Shown here in pieces: positions 34,710 to 44,100 of a stretch of 64,000 nucleotides of DNA. Numbering within the stretch: position 1 is the stretch's first letter; the number at the start of each line of letters is the position of its first letter. The DNA is taken from assembly GCF_018403685.1 (NCBI RefSeq), contig NZ_BOVK01000015.1:1-64000 (forward strand), given 5' to 3'. Source of the stretch: Xylanibacillus composti. GTDB taxonomy: Bacteria > Bacillota > Bacilli > Paenibacillales > K13. Below the pieces are notes generated by a model, which did not search any database, had not been told where the DNA came from, and saw nothing but the letters and a program-made list of their open reading frames with translations. The translations under genes and the position numbers were made by a program.

Positions 34710-37700
34710 ATGAGCATCCCTACAGATTACGCAATATCCCTACTCCGCAATTTAGAACAAAGTAGAATTGAAAACCTCATAACTCAGACCGATGCACGAC
34801 GAATATTACAGGAAGTCAGGGAAAACCATGAGAATTATCCTAATTTTGATTCGGCACTTACAGAAAAAGCAACCTATATAGCATACACTTTGATTTCTTG
34901 TGGTTGTTCATTGATAGAAAATGAGGACACAGAAACTGCTGAGGGGTTAGTAGTGCTGGAAAAAGCGGGAAAGATATTATCGGATGCATTTAAGTTTAAT
35001 CCTGATGAGATCGAGACGAAGAACTATAATTTACTGATTGCCGGGATGTCTTTATATGCAGCGAAACAGTACTCCCGTGCATTTATTGTCCTACATAACA
35101 TTGACGTTGATTTTACAATAGGACAAATAATCATTAGTTTCATAAAAAAAGATTTTGAATCCATGCTTCAAATTGCAAGTAATGTTCTATTCAGTCAAGC
35201 ACCAGAACAATTAGATCTTCGAGATTTTGATGATTGGGTAATATCACATGAAATAGCACGCTGTTTTTATATCGTCATGGACTTCATTTACACAGGAAAT
35301 CAAGGCAACTTTTCACTCATAAAAGATATTTTAGAAAAGATATTAGTACTTTCTTCCGAAAGCGCTTTGACGCTATACTGGCTAATTATTCGCCTGTTAA
35401 GAATTATTTTTTCTACTTTTCAAGCTGCGTCCCTATGGTCTATCTTGCCACCACTTCTTCCAGCAAAATATATCACTGAAAAGTATATCCGCTTACTCAG
35501 CGAGTTTAGATCCCCTGTTACAGAAATATGGCCATCTCAGACAGCTGCATTGCCACTTGCTATTGGTGATAATAGTGGTGCTGTTATTAATCTGCGTACA
35601 AGCGGTGGAAAAACAAGAATAGCAGAGATAGCGATCCTAAAAACCTTATCTACTCATATACTATCAAAGGTTTTGTATCTTACACCGTTCCGCTCCTTAG
35701 CTTTTGAAATTGAACAAAGTTTAAACAGAACATTTGGACCACTAGGCATTACTGTTTCGCAGCTATACGGAGGTTCAACTGCGAATGTTACGGATTTTGA
35801 GCTGATCAATGAATCGCAAATCGTAATTGCAACGCCTGAAAAGGCAAAAGCACTTATTCGCTGTGGGTCAGGATTGGAAACAGAAGTAAAGTTAATTGTT
35901 GTTGATGAAGGCCACTTGTTAGGGGCAGAAGAAAGACATATTAAAAATGAAATGTTCCTTACGCATATCAAGGAGTTTGCTTCTAGAAATCAAGTTAGAA
36001 TGCTACTTTTATCTGCTGTATTACCAAACGCAGAAGATCTAGCTCAATGGATCACAAGCGACTCGAATTTAGTAGCAAAGTCAGAATGGAAGCCAGCCTT
36101 GGAACGGCTGGGCTTACTTCTGTGGGACGGCAATCGAGTTAGGTTAGAGTGGAAGAGTGAGGGCGAACCATTTAACCCTAATTTTATTCAAAAAGATCCT
36201 TTGGGATTCGGACGCAGAAGGAATCCCTTTCCAAATAATAAGAATGAAGCTGTAGCTGCAACAGCAGTTCGATTGGCGCAAAACGGGACAGTTATGATTT
36301 ATTCCGCAAGAGCGAATTCCATTAATGGGTTGGCTAAGGATGTACTTCTAGCACTAGGAGAGCACCCAGAAGATTATCTATGGGACGAATCTTTATGGAA
36401 TGTTTTTGAAAGTGTGTGTAACGAAGAACTCGGTAATGATGATATTGTTTTAACAGCAGCGAGAAAAGGGGTTATTTGTCATAATAATCGACTGCCTACA
36501 CTTGTTCGTATTGCTATTGAAAGGCTCATGCGTTCTAAACCTCCAAAATTAATCATTGCCTCTTCAACACTTGGCCAAGGAGTAAATGTTGGTATTTCAA
36601 CCGTAATTGTTTCAACTCCATATTATAGTGACGAAGCGATCAGCAATAGAGACTTCTGGAATATTTGTGGAAGAGCAGGACGTGCTTTTTCCGATGTTGA
36701 AGGAAAAATACTCTATGCAATTGATACAAGTACAAATAGAAAAAGATCTCAATGGCATGTTAATAAAGATAGAGAGCTTGCCCAGAATTATTTTGACAAT
36801 CGACAAATGGAAAAAGTACGTAGTGGTTTGCTTGCTGCGCTAATGACAATATGCAGAATCGCAAAGCGTACTGGTACAGATTTCACAATGCTAGTTGAAA
36901 CAATAGCGAATGATTTTATAGAAGGAAATATTGATGATCATTCCTCAGAGCGGTTAAACTCTATCTTTGATTATATAGATGATGGGCTTCTTGGAATGCA
37001 TGAAGATTTTAGTACAGATGATGTGGATATAAACTGGATTGATGATGTCTTTAGAAATTCATTAGCACTAATTCAAGCAAAGAGTGAGAATGAAGAACTA
37101 TACCTGGCTCTTTTAAAAGCACGTACTACTGCTTTGTTGCGCAGAATACCAAGCAAGACGGATAGAAAAAAGTTAGTTTCTTCGAGCGTTCCACTGTCAG
37201 TGTCTAAATCGATGTTAGAGGATGTTGATTTTTTTAGGAATCTGGCCTTGAAATATATTCAATCTTCTGAGGGTGAACATGACGACATTCAAATGATAGA
37301 AAATATTGTTCGTGAACTAGAAATTTGGAGCAATCAAAAAGCACATATTTTAATGAACTTTGTACCGAAGCAAACGGTTTTAGAGAATATACGTCGTCCT
37401 TGGATAAGTGGGGATGCACTCGCTTCAATAATGACGATTGAACAAGTTGCGGGTGAAATATCAAAGGACTACTACGGCTTTACGTTGCCATGGATCATAC
37501 ATGCAATTTCTCAACTATTTGATCATGAAATAGAAGAGAATGTAGTTCAACTATACACTTCACTTGCCATGTTTGTTGAATTGGGACTTCCTAACAACGA
37601 AGCTGTGAATATATATATGGCGGGTGTGCGTTCGAGAAGCGCGGCTTTAGAGTTGTCCGCTTTTAATGCTTTCAAAAACAAAAGTATTTCCGATATCAGG

Positions 37701-38060
37701 CAAGCACTTTTGGAATTTTCAATGGAGGAGCATGATGTTTCAGACAATTCGAGGGCATGGATAGAACTATTTAAAGAATCTTCAAAATCACAAATGCGAA
37801 AAAGGGTTAGCTTCCCTAATTTCACGTGGGCGAGGGATGATCTTCCTGATAAATTATATCTTCGAATTGTGAATGGTGAATATATCCTGACTTCAGGAGA
37901 CGGTTATTTTTTCGAGAAAGTTGAATCTTCAGACGAACTACCTTTTTCAAATATCGCTAATTTTACTGGACTACACTTTGTATATGAAAATGATGCATGG
38001 CAATTACGCTCATACAATCCGCGAGTATCAGTAAATAAATCAGACATTGACTTTTCATAA
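34710..38060 (+). CDS. hamB: HamB, Hachiman superfamily 2 helicase
   Basis: Helicase of 1116 aa, the sensor of the Hachiman pair. A 280-residue helical N-terminus is followed by motif I RTSGGKTRIAE (296-306), motif II VVDEGHLLG (D399, E400, H402), SAVLPNA as motif III, and motif VI ICGRAGRAF near residue 654, then a long C-terminal region. D-E-G-H replaces the common D-E-A/x-H. In known systems HamB recognises damaged or unusual DNA ends and frees HamA. GGAGGGAAGG precedes the ATG. It lies 3 bases after hamA and 3 bases before the third gene. Confidence 0.9.
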   Translation: MSIPTDYAISLLRNLEQSRIENLITQTDARRILQEVRENHENYPNFDSALTEKATYIAYTLISCGCSLIENEDTETAEGLVVLEKAGKILSDAFKFNPDEIETKNYNLLIAGMSLYAAKQYSRAFIVLHNIDVDFTIGQIIISFIKKDFESMLQIASNVLFSQAPEQLDLRDFDDWVISHEIARCFYIVMDFIYTGNQGNFSLIKDILEKILVLSSESALTLYWLIIRLLRIIFSTFQAASLWSILPPLLPAKYITEKYIRLLSEFRSPVTEIWPSQTAALPLAIGDNSGAVINLRTSGGKTRIAEIAILKTLSTHILSKVLYLTPFRSLAFEIEQSLNRTFGPLGITVSQLYGGSTANVTDFELINESQIVIATPEKAKALIRCGSGLETEVKLIVVDEGHLLGAEERHIKNEMFLTHIKEFASRNQVRMLLLSAVLPNAEDLAQWITSDSNLVAKSEWKPALERLGLLLWDGNRVRLEWKSEGEPFNPNFIQKDPLGFGRRRNPFPNNKNEAVAATAVRLAQNGTVMIYSARANSINGLAKDVLLALGEHPEDYLWDESLWNVFESVCNEELGNDDIVLTAARKGVICHNNRLPTLVRIAIERLMRSKPPKLIIASSTLGQGVNVGISTVIVSTPYYSDEAISNRDFWNICGRAGRAFSDVEGKILYAIDTSTNRKRSQWHVNKDRELAQNYFDNRQMEKVRSGLLAALMTICRIAKRTGTDFTMLVETIANDFIEGNIDDHSSERLNSIFDYIDDGLLGMHEDFSTDDVDINWIDDVFRNSLALIQAKSENEELYLALLKARTTALLRRIPSKTDRKKLVSSSVPLSVSKSMLEDVDFFRNLALKYIQSSEGEHDDIQMIENIVRELEIWSNQKAHILMNFVPKQTVLENIRRPWISGDALASIMTIEQVAGEISKDYYGFTLPWIIHAISQLFDHEIEENVVQLYTSLAMFVELGLPNNEAVNIYMAGVRSRSAALELSAFNAFKNKSISDIRQALLEFSMEEHDVSDNSRAWIELFKESSKSQMRKRVSFPNFTWARDDLPDKLYLRIVNGEYILTSGDGYFFEKVESSDELPFSNIANFTGLHFVYENDAWQLRSYNPRVSVNKSDIDFS

Positions 38061-38063
38061 GCG

Positions 38064-39392
38064 TTGCAAGAAAGGCGTGACATTAAACAATTGAATCGTA
38101 TAAGTGAGATAACAAAACGTGACGTGTTGGACTTGTTTAGAAGTGGTCTTGATATGACTGTTCTTTGGGAAACTGAGAGGGTGCGATATAATTATTTTGG
38201 ACGTTTAGAGGAAATCGAATTTCTTAAGAGACTATATAATTTAAAGGAAATGCCGGGTTCGAATAAACGCTACCAAAATGCTGAGGAAGATATTTGGCAA
38301 CATACAGTTAACAATGATGATTATCCTTTTTGCTGGGTGTTCGAAGATGAGCGTTTCCAATTAAAAGACGGAAATGATGAGTCGTACTTGAGGTTTATTT
38401 GTGAAATATTTCATCCTGCAGTAAGAGATGAAAAAGGTTATTGGAAGGAATTCCTTGGTGAGCTGAATAAGCTGCTACAAAAAGATGGATATGAAATTTA
38501 TCCTGCAAAAAAAATATCTCAACGAGATGTTTATAGCTGGAGAATTTATGAATCAGACGAGAATATAAAGTTTGTTCCGTTTTCTGAAAGGAACCGGAAG
38601 GTGATTAAGGAGAGACGATTATCACTTACAATTCCTAGGAAGACTAGATATCAAATTTATCAACATTTTGAAAGGTTTAATGAGATTCATCAGATGACGG
38701 CTGAAAATGGTTGGAACTACAATAGTTCAACTATTGAAGGAGTAATGAATGATATCCGAGAATTTTATATACCGAAATGCTTTAATGAGCAAGGTCAATA
38801 TGTGGAAGCTGATAACTTAAAAAGTTTTGTGATTTCAAGTTCCCCCCATTGTGTAATTGATGCGATAGAGTTTTTCGAAAAGTATAACGAGGATACTGGT
38901 TTCGAAGCAGGTGTTAATACAATTTTCAAACTGAATGATGTTCCCCTTGAATTGCAAAGTGGGAAGGTTGAAAATACACTTAGCATTCAAATAGAAGATA
39001 GTGCGCTAATGTTGATTCAAGAAGCAGGCCTAAAAGAGTTGCTTCAAGAAGCAGCTCGATATTACAATAATGGAAATCTTAAAATTGCTGTTGAAAAACT
39101 TTGGGATGCTTTTGAAAGGCTTAAAACGTATTACTCTCCTACTCTGGATAAGAAAAAATCTGTAGGTAGGATCATCGACGATATGAGCAACGACAATGCT
39201 CATTTTAAAGAACTTTTTGATAAGGAGTTTTTAGATCTTACGAAAATTGGTAATGATTTTATGATTCGACATCACGAAACAACCAAGATAAATATTGAGG
39301 ATGAAAGACACCATGAGTATTTTTACAAGAGATGCTTATCGTTAGTATCTGTTGCAATTCAATTTTTAGATTCGAATAGAATAAATAACTAA
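38064..39392 (+). CDS. third gene of the Hachiman operon (possible Abi-type C-domain)
   Basis: Soluble protein of 442 aa directly after hamB. The first 300 residues are not recognised. The last 120 are helical with LKELLQEAARYYNNGNLKIA, AFERLKTYYSP and GNDFMIRHHETTK, which resembles abortive-infection C-terminal or HEPN-like modules where an arginine-histidine motif is catalytic or structural. The UUG at 38064 lacks its own ribosome binding site and likely depends on coupling to hamB; a second UUG at 38091 is also possible. Standard Hachiman has two genes, so this may be an added effector or regulator. Confidence 0.72.
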   Translation: MQERRDIKQLNRISEITKRDVLDLFRSGLDMTVLWETERVRYNYFGRLEEIEFLKRLYNLKEMPGSNKRYQNAEEDIWQHTVNNDDYPFCWVFEDERFQLKDGNDESYLRFICEIFHPAVRDEKGYWKEFLGELNKLLQKDGYEIYPAKKISQRDVYSWRIYESDENIKFVPFSERNRKVIKERRLSLTIPRKTRYQIYQHFERFNEIHQMTAENGWNYNSSTIEGVMNDIREFYIPKCFNEQGQYVEADNLKSFVISSSPHCVIDAIEFFEKYNEDTGFEAGVNTIFKLNDVPLELQSGKVENTLSIQIEDSALMLIQEAGLKELLQEAARYYNNGNLKIAVEKLWDAFERLKTYYSPTLDKKKSVGRIIDDMSNDNAHFKELFDKEFLDLTKIGNDFMIRHHETTKINIEDERHHEYFYKRCLSLVSVAIQFLDSNRINN

Positions 39393-39418
39393 ATGTTTGA
39401 AACAAAATCATGAATTCA

Positions 39419-40396
39419 CTATTGTTCATAACCATGATCTGTTTCGTTCATGCGGCACTTAAGAGAGAGTTGGAGAGTAGTTAAATCCTCGTTGAAATCT
39501 TTAGATTTAGGCGTTTCAATAAATGTTTCATAGTTAAAGTCCCTGTACTTTCCAGCAAATTTTATGGCAGCTTCTTGCCCCCAATTTGGGGTGTAGTTGC
39601 CATCGTTGTAAACATCATTGGCATCATTATCTAAGCAGAATACAATTACGGACATTTGATTGTAATGTAAGAATCGTTCGAGTGCTTGATCAGATAAACA
39701 ACCCAGTGAAATATAATGTGCAACTCTCCAATCTCTCCCTTGAAAAACTTCGATGGTCGCTCGACTCATTGCATCAATAGGGCTTTCACATACATAAACA
39801 CGAGTGCTGTTTTGGTAACCGACAATATGAAAAGGATAGCTTTTATCTGAGAATTTTTGATCTTGTTTGAAGGAGCTATTTAGATTTGTCCCTCTCATAG
39901 AACAGTACTTGGCATTTCCATCTTGATCATAGCCGATAAAAACACAACTTCCGGTTTTGTCTTGCTGATATAGTTTCTTCTCATGCATAAGGTGTGAGAT
40001 GATTTCGGGGTCAATGCCACGGGCGTGAATAAGATACCAAGCCACACGTCGGTAATTTGGCGCTTTCGCTGGCAGAATAAGCTCTCCTCGTTCTTGTGGA
40101 ACGGTTAAGGGAGTACGCAGTGGAATCGAAGTTTCTAATAAATAGGCCACGGCTTCTTTAAAGTCCATCCCCATGAATTGCATGACGAAATCGATGGGGC
40201 CTCCGCTTGTGTCGGTTGAGAAGTGATGGTACTTATTGCGGTCTCGAAAAAAATAAAGCCCACCGGATTGTTTGGCATGAAGTGCGCGTCGGCCTCCGCT
40301 TTTAAGTGTGTAACCATGGGATTTAGCAAACTCGATTAAATCAATGTGATTAGCTTTAGCAATTTGATCTTTGCTAAAAGGTAAGTTTTTCGCCAC
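39419..40396 (-). CDS. DUF3991/TOPRIM-domain protein
   Basis: Protein of 325 aa related to DNA primases. An N-terminal zinc-free CHC2-like region (HAKQSGGLYFFRDRNKYHHF then GGPIDFVMQFMGMDFKEAV) is followed by a DUF3991 segment and a TOPRIM-type domain with E in VYVCESPIDAMS and the D-x-D-like VFCLDNDANDV. Such proteins accompany relaxase genes on Gram-positive elements and may prime replacement-strand synthesis. The GUG at 40396 has ACGGAGG upstream. Transcription faces the Hachiman operon, and its start lies near the toxin-antitoxin promoter on the other strand. Confidence 0.83.
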   Translation of the reverse strand: MAKNLPFSKDQIAKANHIDLIEFAKSHGYTLKSGGRRALHAKQSGGLYFFRDRNKYHHFSTDTSGGPIDFVMQFMGMDFKEAVAYLLETSIPLRTPLTVPQERGELILPAKAPNYRRVAWYLIHARGIDPEIISHLMHEKKLYQQDKTGSCVFIGYDQDGNAKYCSMRGTNLNSSFKQDQKFSDKSYPFHIVGYQNSTRVYVCESPIDAMSRATIEVFQGRDWRVAHYISLGCLSDQALERFLHYNQMSVIVFCLDNDANDVYNDGNYTPNWGQEAAIKFAGKYRDFNYETFIETPKSKDFNEDLTTLQLSLKCRMNETDHGYEQ

Positions 40397-40458
40397 TTGA
40401 ACGCCTCCGTTTCGTTGTGATGCTTTAGGACAAACTATATAATGAAGGAAAGAACAGA

Positions 40459-40487
40459 TTGAACGTTTAGCGTGATTATGATAAAAT
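40459..40487 (+). promoter_or_regulatory. promoter of the toxin-antitoxin operon
   Basis: TTGAAC (40459-40464), 17 bases, TAAAAT (40482-40487), and a further TATAAT at 40493-40498. A ribosome binding site AGGGGTG follows. The antitoxin probably binds here to autoregulate. Confidence 0.5.
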
Positions 40488-40517
40488 TGTGATATAATGG
40501 CGTGAAGGGGTGAAAAC

Positions 40518-40790
40518 ATGCCGCAAATAAGACCTGTCTCGGATTTAAGGAACAACTTTGCTGACATTTCCAAAGTGGTGCATGAAACGGCCGAACCCGT
40601 ATTTCTGACGAAGAATGGATATGGCGATATGGTTGTCATGAGCATCGAAGCGTATGAAAAGATGCAGTTGGATGTGACGGTGTATGAGAAGTTGAAGCAA
40701 GCAGCGGTGGAAGCCCAGACGACGGATGTTCGCCATGATTTTGATGAAGTAGCCTCTGAAATGAGGAGTAAACTCCTTGAAAAGCTATAA
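40518..40790 (+). CDS. Phd/YefM-family antitoxin
   Basis: Antitoxin of 90 aa. The N-terminal Phd fold (MPQIRPVSDLRNNFADISKV, then FLTKNGYGDMVVMSIEAYEK) binds DNA as a dimer, and the acidic helical C-terminus neutralises the toxin. It overlaps the toxin gene by 14 bases, which ensures antitoxin is made first. The pair lies on the plus strand as cargo and should stabilise the element after integration or excision. Confidence 0.9.
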   Translation: MPQIRPVSDLRNNFADISKVVHETAEPVFLTKNGYGDMVVMSIEAYEKMQLDVTVYEKLKQAAVEAQTTDVRHDFDEVASEMRSKLLEKL

Positions 40791-41079
40791 AATCAAGCTG
40801 CTTCCCACTGCTCGAATCGATCTGGGCGATATGATTGATTACCTGTCTGAATATAGTCCAGAAACAGCTTTAAAGTACTATGACAAGGTCATTGATAAAA
40901 TCAATACGTTGAAGGAATTTCCCTTCATGTGTGAAGAATATCCGATTGAAGTCATGGGCTTTCGCTATAGGCGGATGGTGATTGATCAGTACCTGGTCTT
41001 TTACATTGTGAAGGCTCAAGTTGTGGAAATCCACCGAATTCTGTATGCGAAGATGGATGTAACCAAGCAGTTTAAATAA
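40777..41079 (+). CDS. ParE/RelE-family toxin
   Basis: Toxin of 100 aa with the ParE/RelE fold: KIKLLPTARIDLGDMIDYLS, then FRYRRMVIDQYLVFYIV and VEIHRILYAKMD. The sequence LPTARIDLGDMIDYL is typical of ParE, which poisons gyrase, but RelE-type mRNA cleavage cannot be excluded. The UUG start has GAGGAG upstream within the antitoxin gene. A terminator follows. Confidence 0.88.
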   Translation: MKSYKIKLLPTARIDLGDMIDYLSEYSPETALKYYDKVIDKINTLKEFPFMCEEYPIEVMGFRYRRMVIDQYLVFYIVKAQVVEIHRILYAKMDVTKQFK

Positions 41080-41119
41080 ACGATTTGAGTTAATAAAATC
41101 GCATAAATATAGCTAGAGG

Positions 41120-41153
41120 CAGGCTTGCTAATCCTTATAGAAGCCTGTTTTTT
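41120..41153 (+). terminator. terminator of the toxin-antitoxin operon
   Basis: Arms CAGGCTT (41120-41126) and AAGCCTG (41141-41147) followed by six T. It separates this cargo from the convergent giant gene. Confidence 0.85.
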
Positions 41154-41196
41154 GATGGTTTCAGTAAGATAGACAGAGGCAAGTCTGAGAAATTGA

Positions 41197-44100
41197 TTAA
41201 TGTTCCAGTCCTGCCTCTAGCTTATGGTTTTGCTCTGATTGTTCCTCTGATCCCTCGTTCAAAAGTGTTTCCTGATCCTGAAGTTCCTTAAATTCCAACG
41301 TGGAATTGATTTCAGACTGCCTGGCTACGAGCTGTTGCAGTTTCTGATCCTCTTCAAAAGGTTTACCGACCTCTTTCTGGGCAGTTGCAAGTTGTTGTAA
41401 AGTATTTTCTCGCTTTTGTTCGATGTCGCGGAGCAACGCTGGAAATTTGGAAATGAGGTTCTCTAGCCGCGATATATTTCCCAGTGCTGATTCCCCAAGT
41501 TCGACGGAATGAGTTTCTGCCCCATGGATTTGAAGATGAACGGATTCAAAAGCGGAACGAGATAAGAATAGCGGAAACCCGCAATACTGACCCATTTGGC
41601 TTGCGGGTTGACTGGCGTCAGTCATGTTTGCTAATAAAAGCAGAATTTCTCCGGCTTCGGGACGTTCTTCATAAGTCTTTCCATCGATTTGAATCGAAAA
41701 GGACGTCTGGCGGTTTTGTTCTGCTGTCTGCATATCCGCTAGAATCTTTTTTTGTTTTTCGTCACAGATCGCAATCATGGCCGGATAGCTTTTTTGAATG
41801 TTGTTTTCGAGTACCGTCTGCTCGTTTTGCCAGTTGGCTTTCAAAAGTTTTAAGCGGGCGACTTCGTTATCGATATGCATTTTTTCGGCCAGCAGCGGGT
41901 TATCGGTAGCCACAGCCTTGACTTCGGCTGCTGTTAGTACGGTTTCGTCTGCATCCTCACAGGAACGAGAAATACTCTTGCCGGTCATGACTTGGGAGAT
42001 ATAGCGAAGCTTCTGCTCCTGAATTTGCCACAGGTAAGCGTCAAAGGTTCCTTTCGTTACATAACGAAAGATTTGAACCGTTTCATTCCGGTTTCCTTGC
42101 CGCAAAATACGTCCATCCCGCTGGGTAATATCAGCCGGACGCCAAGGGCAATCCAGATGGTGAGCCGCAATCAACCGATCCTGCACATTGGTTCCCGTTC
42201 CCATTTTTACGGTGGAGCCCATCAGAATACGAACGCTGCCGCGGCGTACGTTTTCAAATAACTGTTCTCTTTGTACGTCTGTTTTTGCATCGTGAATAAA
42301 GGCAATTTCCTCTTCCGGTATGCCTTGGATCGTCAATTGTTCTTTTATTTCATCATATACATTGAATTGCCCAGGCTTTGGCGTGCCGCTGTCACAAAAG
42401 ATGACTTGGGTAAGCCGGTTTTCCTGTGTGTGTTGCCAAATGTCAAGGACGTTGCCAATACAACGATTGAGTTTGGAATGCGGATCGGTTGGAGCCTCTT
42501 CTTCGAGCAATCTCGGATCAATGGCCATCAGTTTGGCTTCATGGGTGAGTTTTAACATATTGTCTTCGGAAGCATCGACTTCATGATTACGAATTTTCTC
42601 AGCACGAACCACAAAGTCATCCATAATTTGCTGCTGATATGGCGAGCATTCACTGACGACGATCGTTGCTTTCTCATCCTTTAGCTTTGGCGTGGGAAGG
42701 TTCAGCATATCAGCAGTTTGAATGTCCGCAATCAGTCGAAACAAGCTCATCAATTCAGGCAGATTATGAAACTTGGCGAAGCGGGATTTCATTCGGTAGC
42801 CGCTGCCTTCCGGTGTCATTTCCAGAGAGGTCACAACTTCACCGAACGTTGCGGCCCAGTTGTCGAAGAAATTAAGACCGAGTTTGTGCAATAGATGTGG
42901 TTGAAGGTAGCGTTGCATCACATACATTTCAGACATACTGTTGCTGATCGGGGTACCTGTCGCGAACACAATACCTCTGCCGTTGTTCATTTCCTGCAGG
43001 TATTGGCATTTAAGCATCATGTCTGTCGCTCTCTGGCTACTCGATTTGCCGATTCCGGCCACATTGCGCATTTTTGTGTATGTGAAGCAGTTCTTATAAG
43101 CGTGAGCTTCATCGACAAACAGCATATCAACTCCGAGTTGCTCGAAGGTAAGCAAGTCATCCTTTTTCCCTTCGTTCGCCAAACGTTCAAGACGAGACTT
43201 TAGATTTTTTTCAAATACGACCATTTGCTTAACGCTCCAATCATCTCCTTTTTCCTTTTTTATCTGGTCAATCATGTGAGCGACATTACGGATCTCATCC
43301 TCCAGCAGTCGCTCTTGCCGTTCGCGGGAAATGGGGATTTTCTCAAATTGGCTGTGCCCGATAATAATGGCATCATAATTCCCCATTGCGATACGAGATA
43401 CAAAGCGTTGACGGTTAGCTGGGGTGAAATCTTTTTTGGTCGTAACGAGAATATTGGCTCCAGGATAAAAACGCAAAAACTCATTGGCCCATTGCTCGGT
43501 CAGGTGGTTGGGAACACAGTACATCGGCTTTTGAGTTGCGCCGATTTGTTTCAATGTCATGCCAGCCGCGATCATGGCGGCGGTTTTCCCAGCCCCAACT
43601 TCATGAGCCATCAGTGCCGTTCCTGAATAGAGGATACGAGCAGTGACATCTTTTTGATGTTTTCGCAGTTCCATTTCTCCACTCATCCCGGGGAATACCA
43701 AATGCTCGCCGTCATAGTGGCGAGGGCGAATCGTATTAAATTTATCATTGTAAATCGTTAGCAAGGTGTCCGCCCGTTCTTTATCCCGAAACAGCCAGGA
43801 GGCGAAGGCTTCTCGCATTTGTTGCTGCTTAGCACGAGCGATCATCGTTTCTTTGGCATTGATGACATACTTGACTTGTTCTTTGCCACTGGCGTCCATA
43901 TAGCTTACCGGATCTCGTACCGTTACGCTTTGCAGATTCAAACTATTTTCAAAGATTTCGTATGCATTAACACGAGGCGTACCATAGGTTTGATTGACAT
44001 TGACGGAGCCCCGTTCCAGCGATTTTCCGGTCACGCGCCAAGTATTCGTATATTCCAGATAATTAACATCGACGGTTTGACTGTTTTGCAGCACTTTGGA

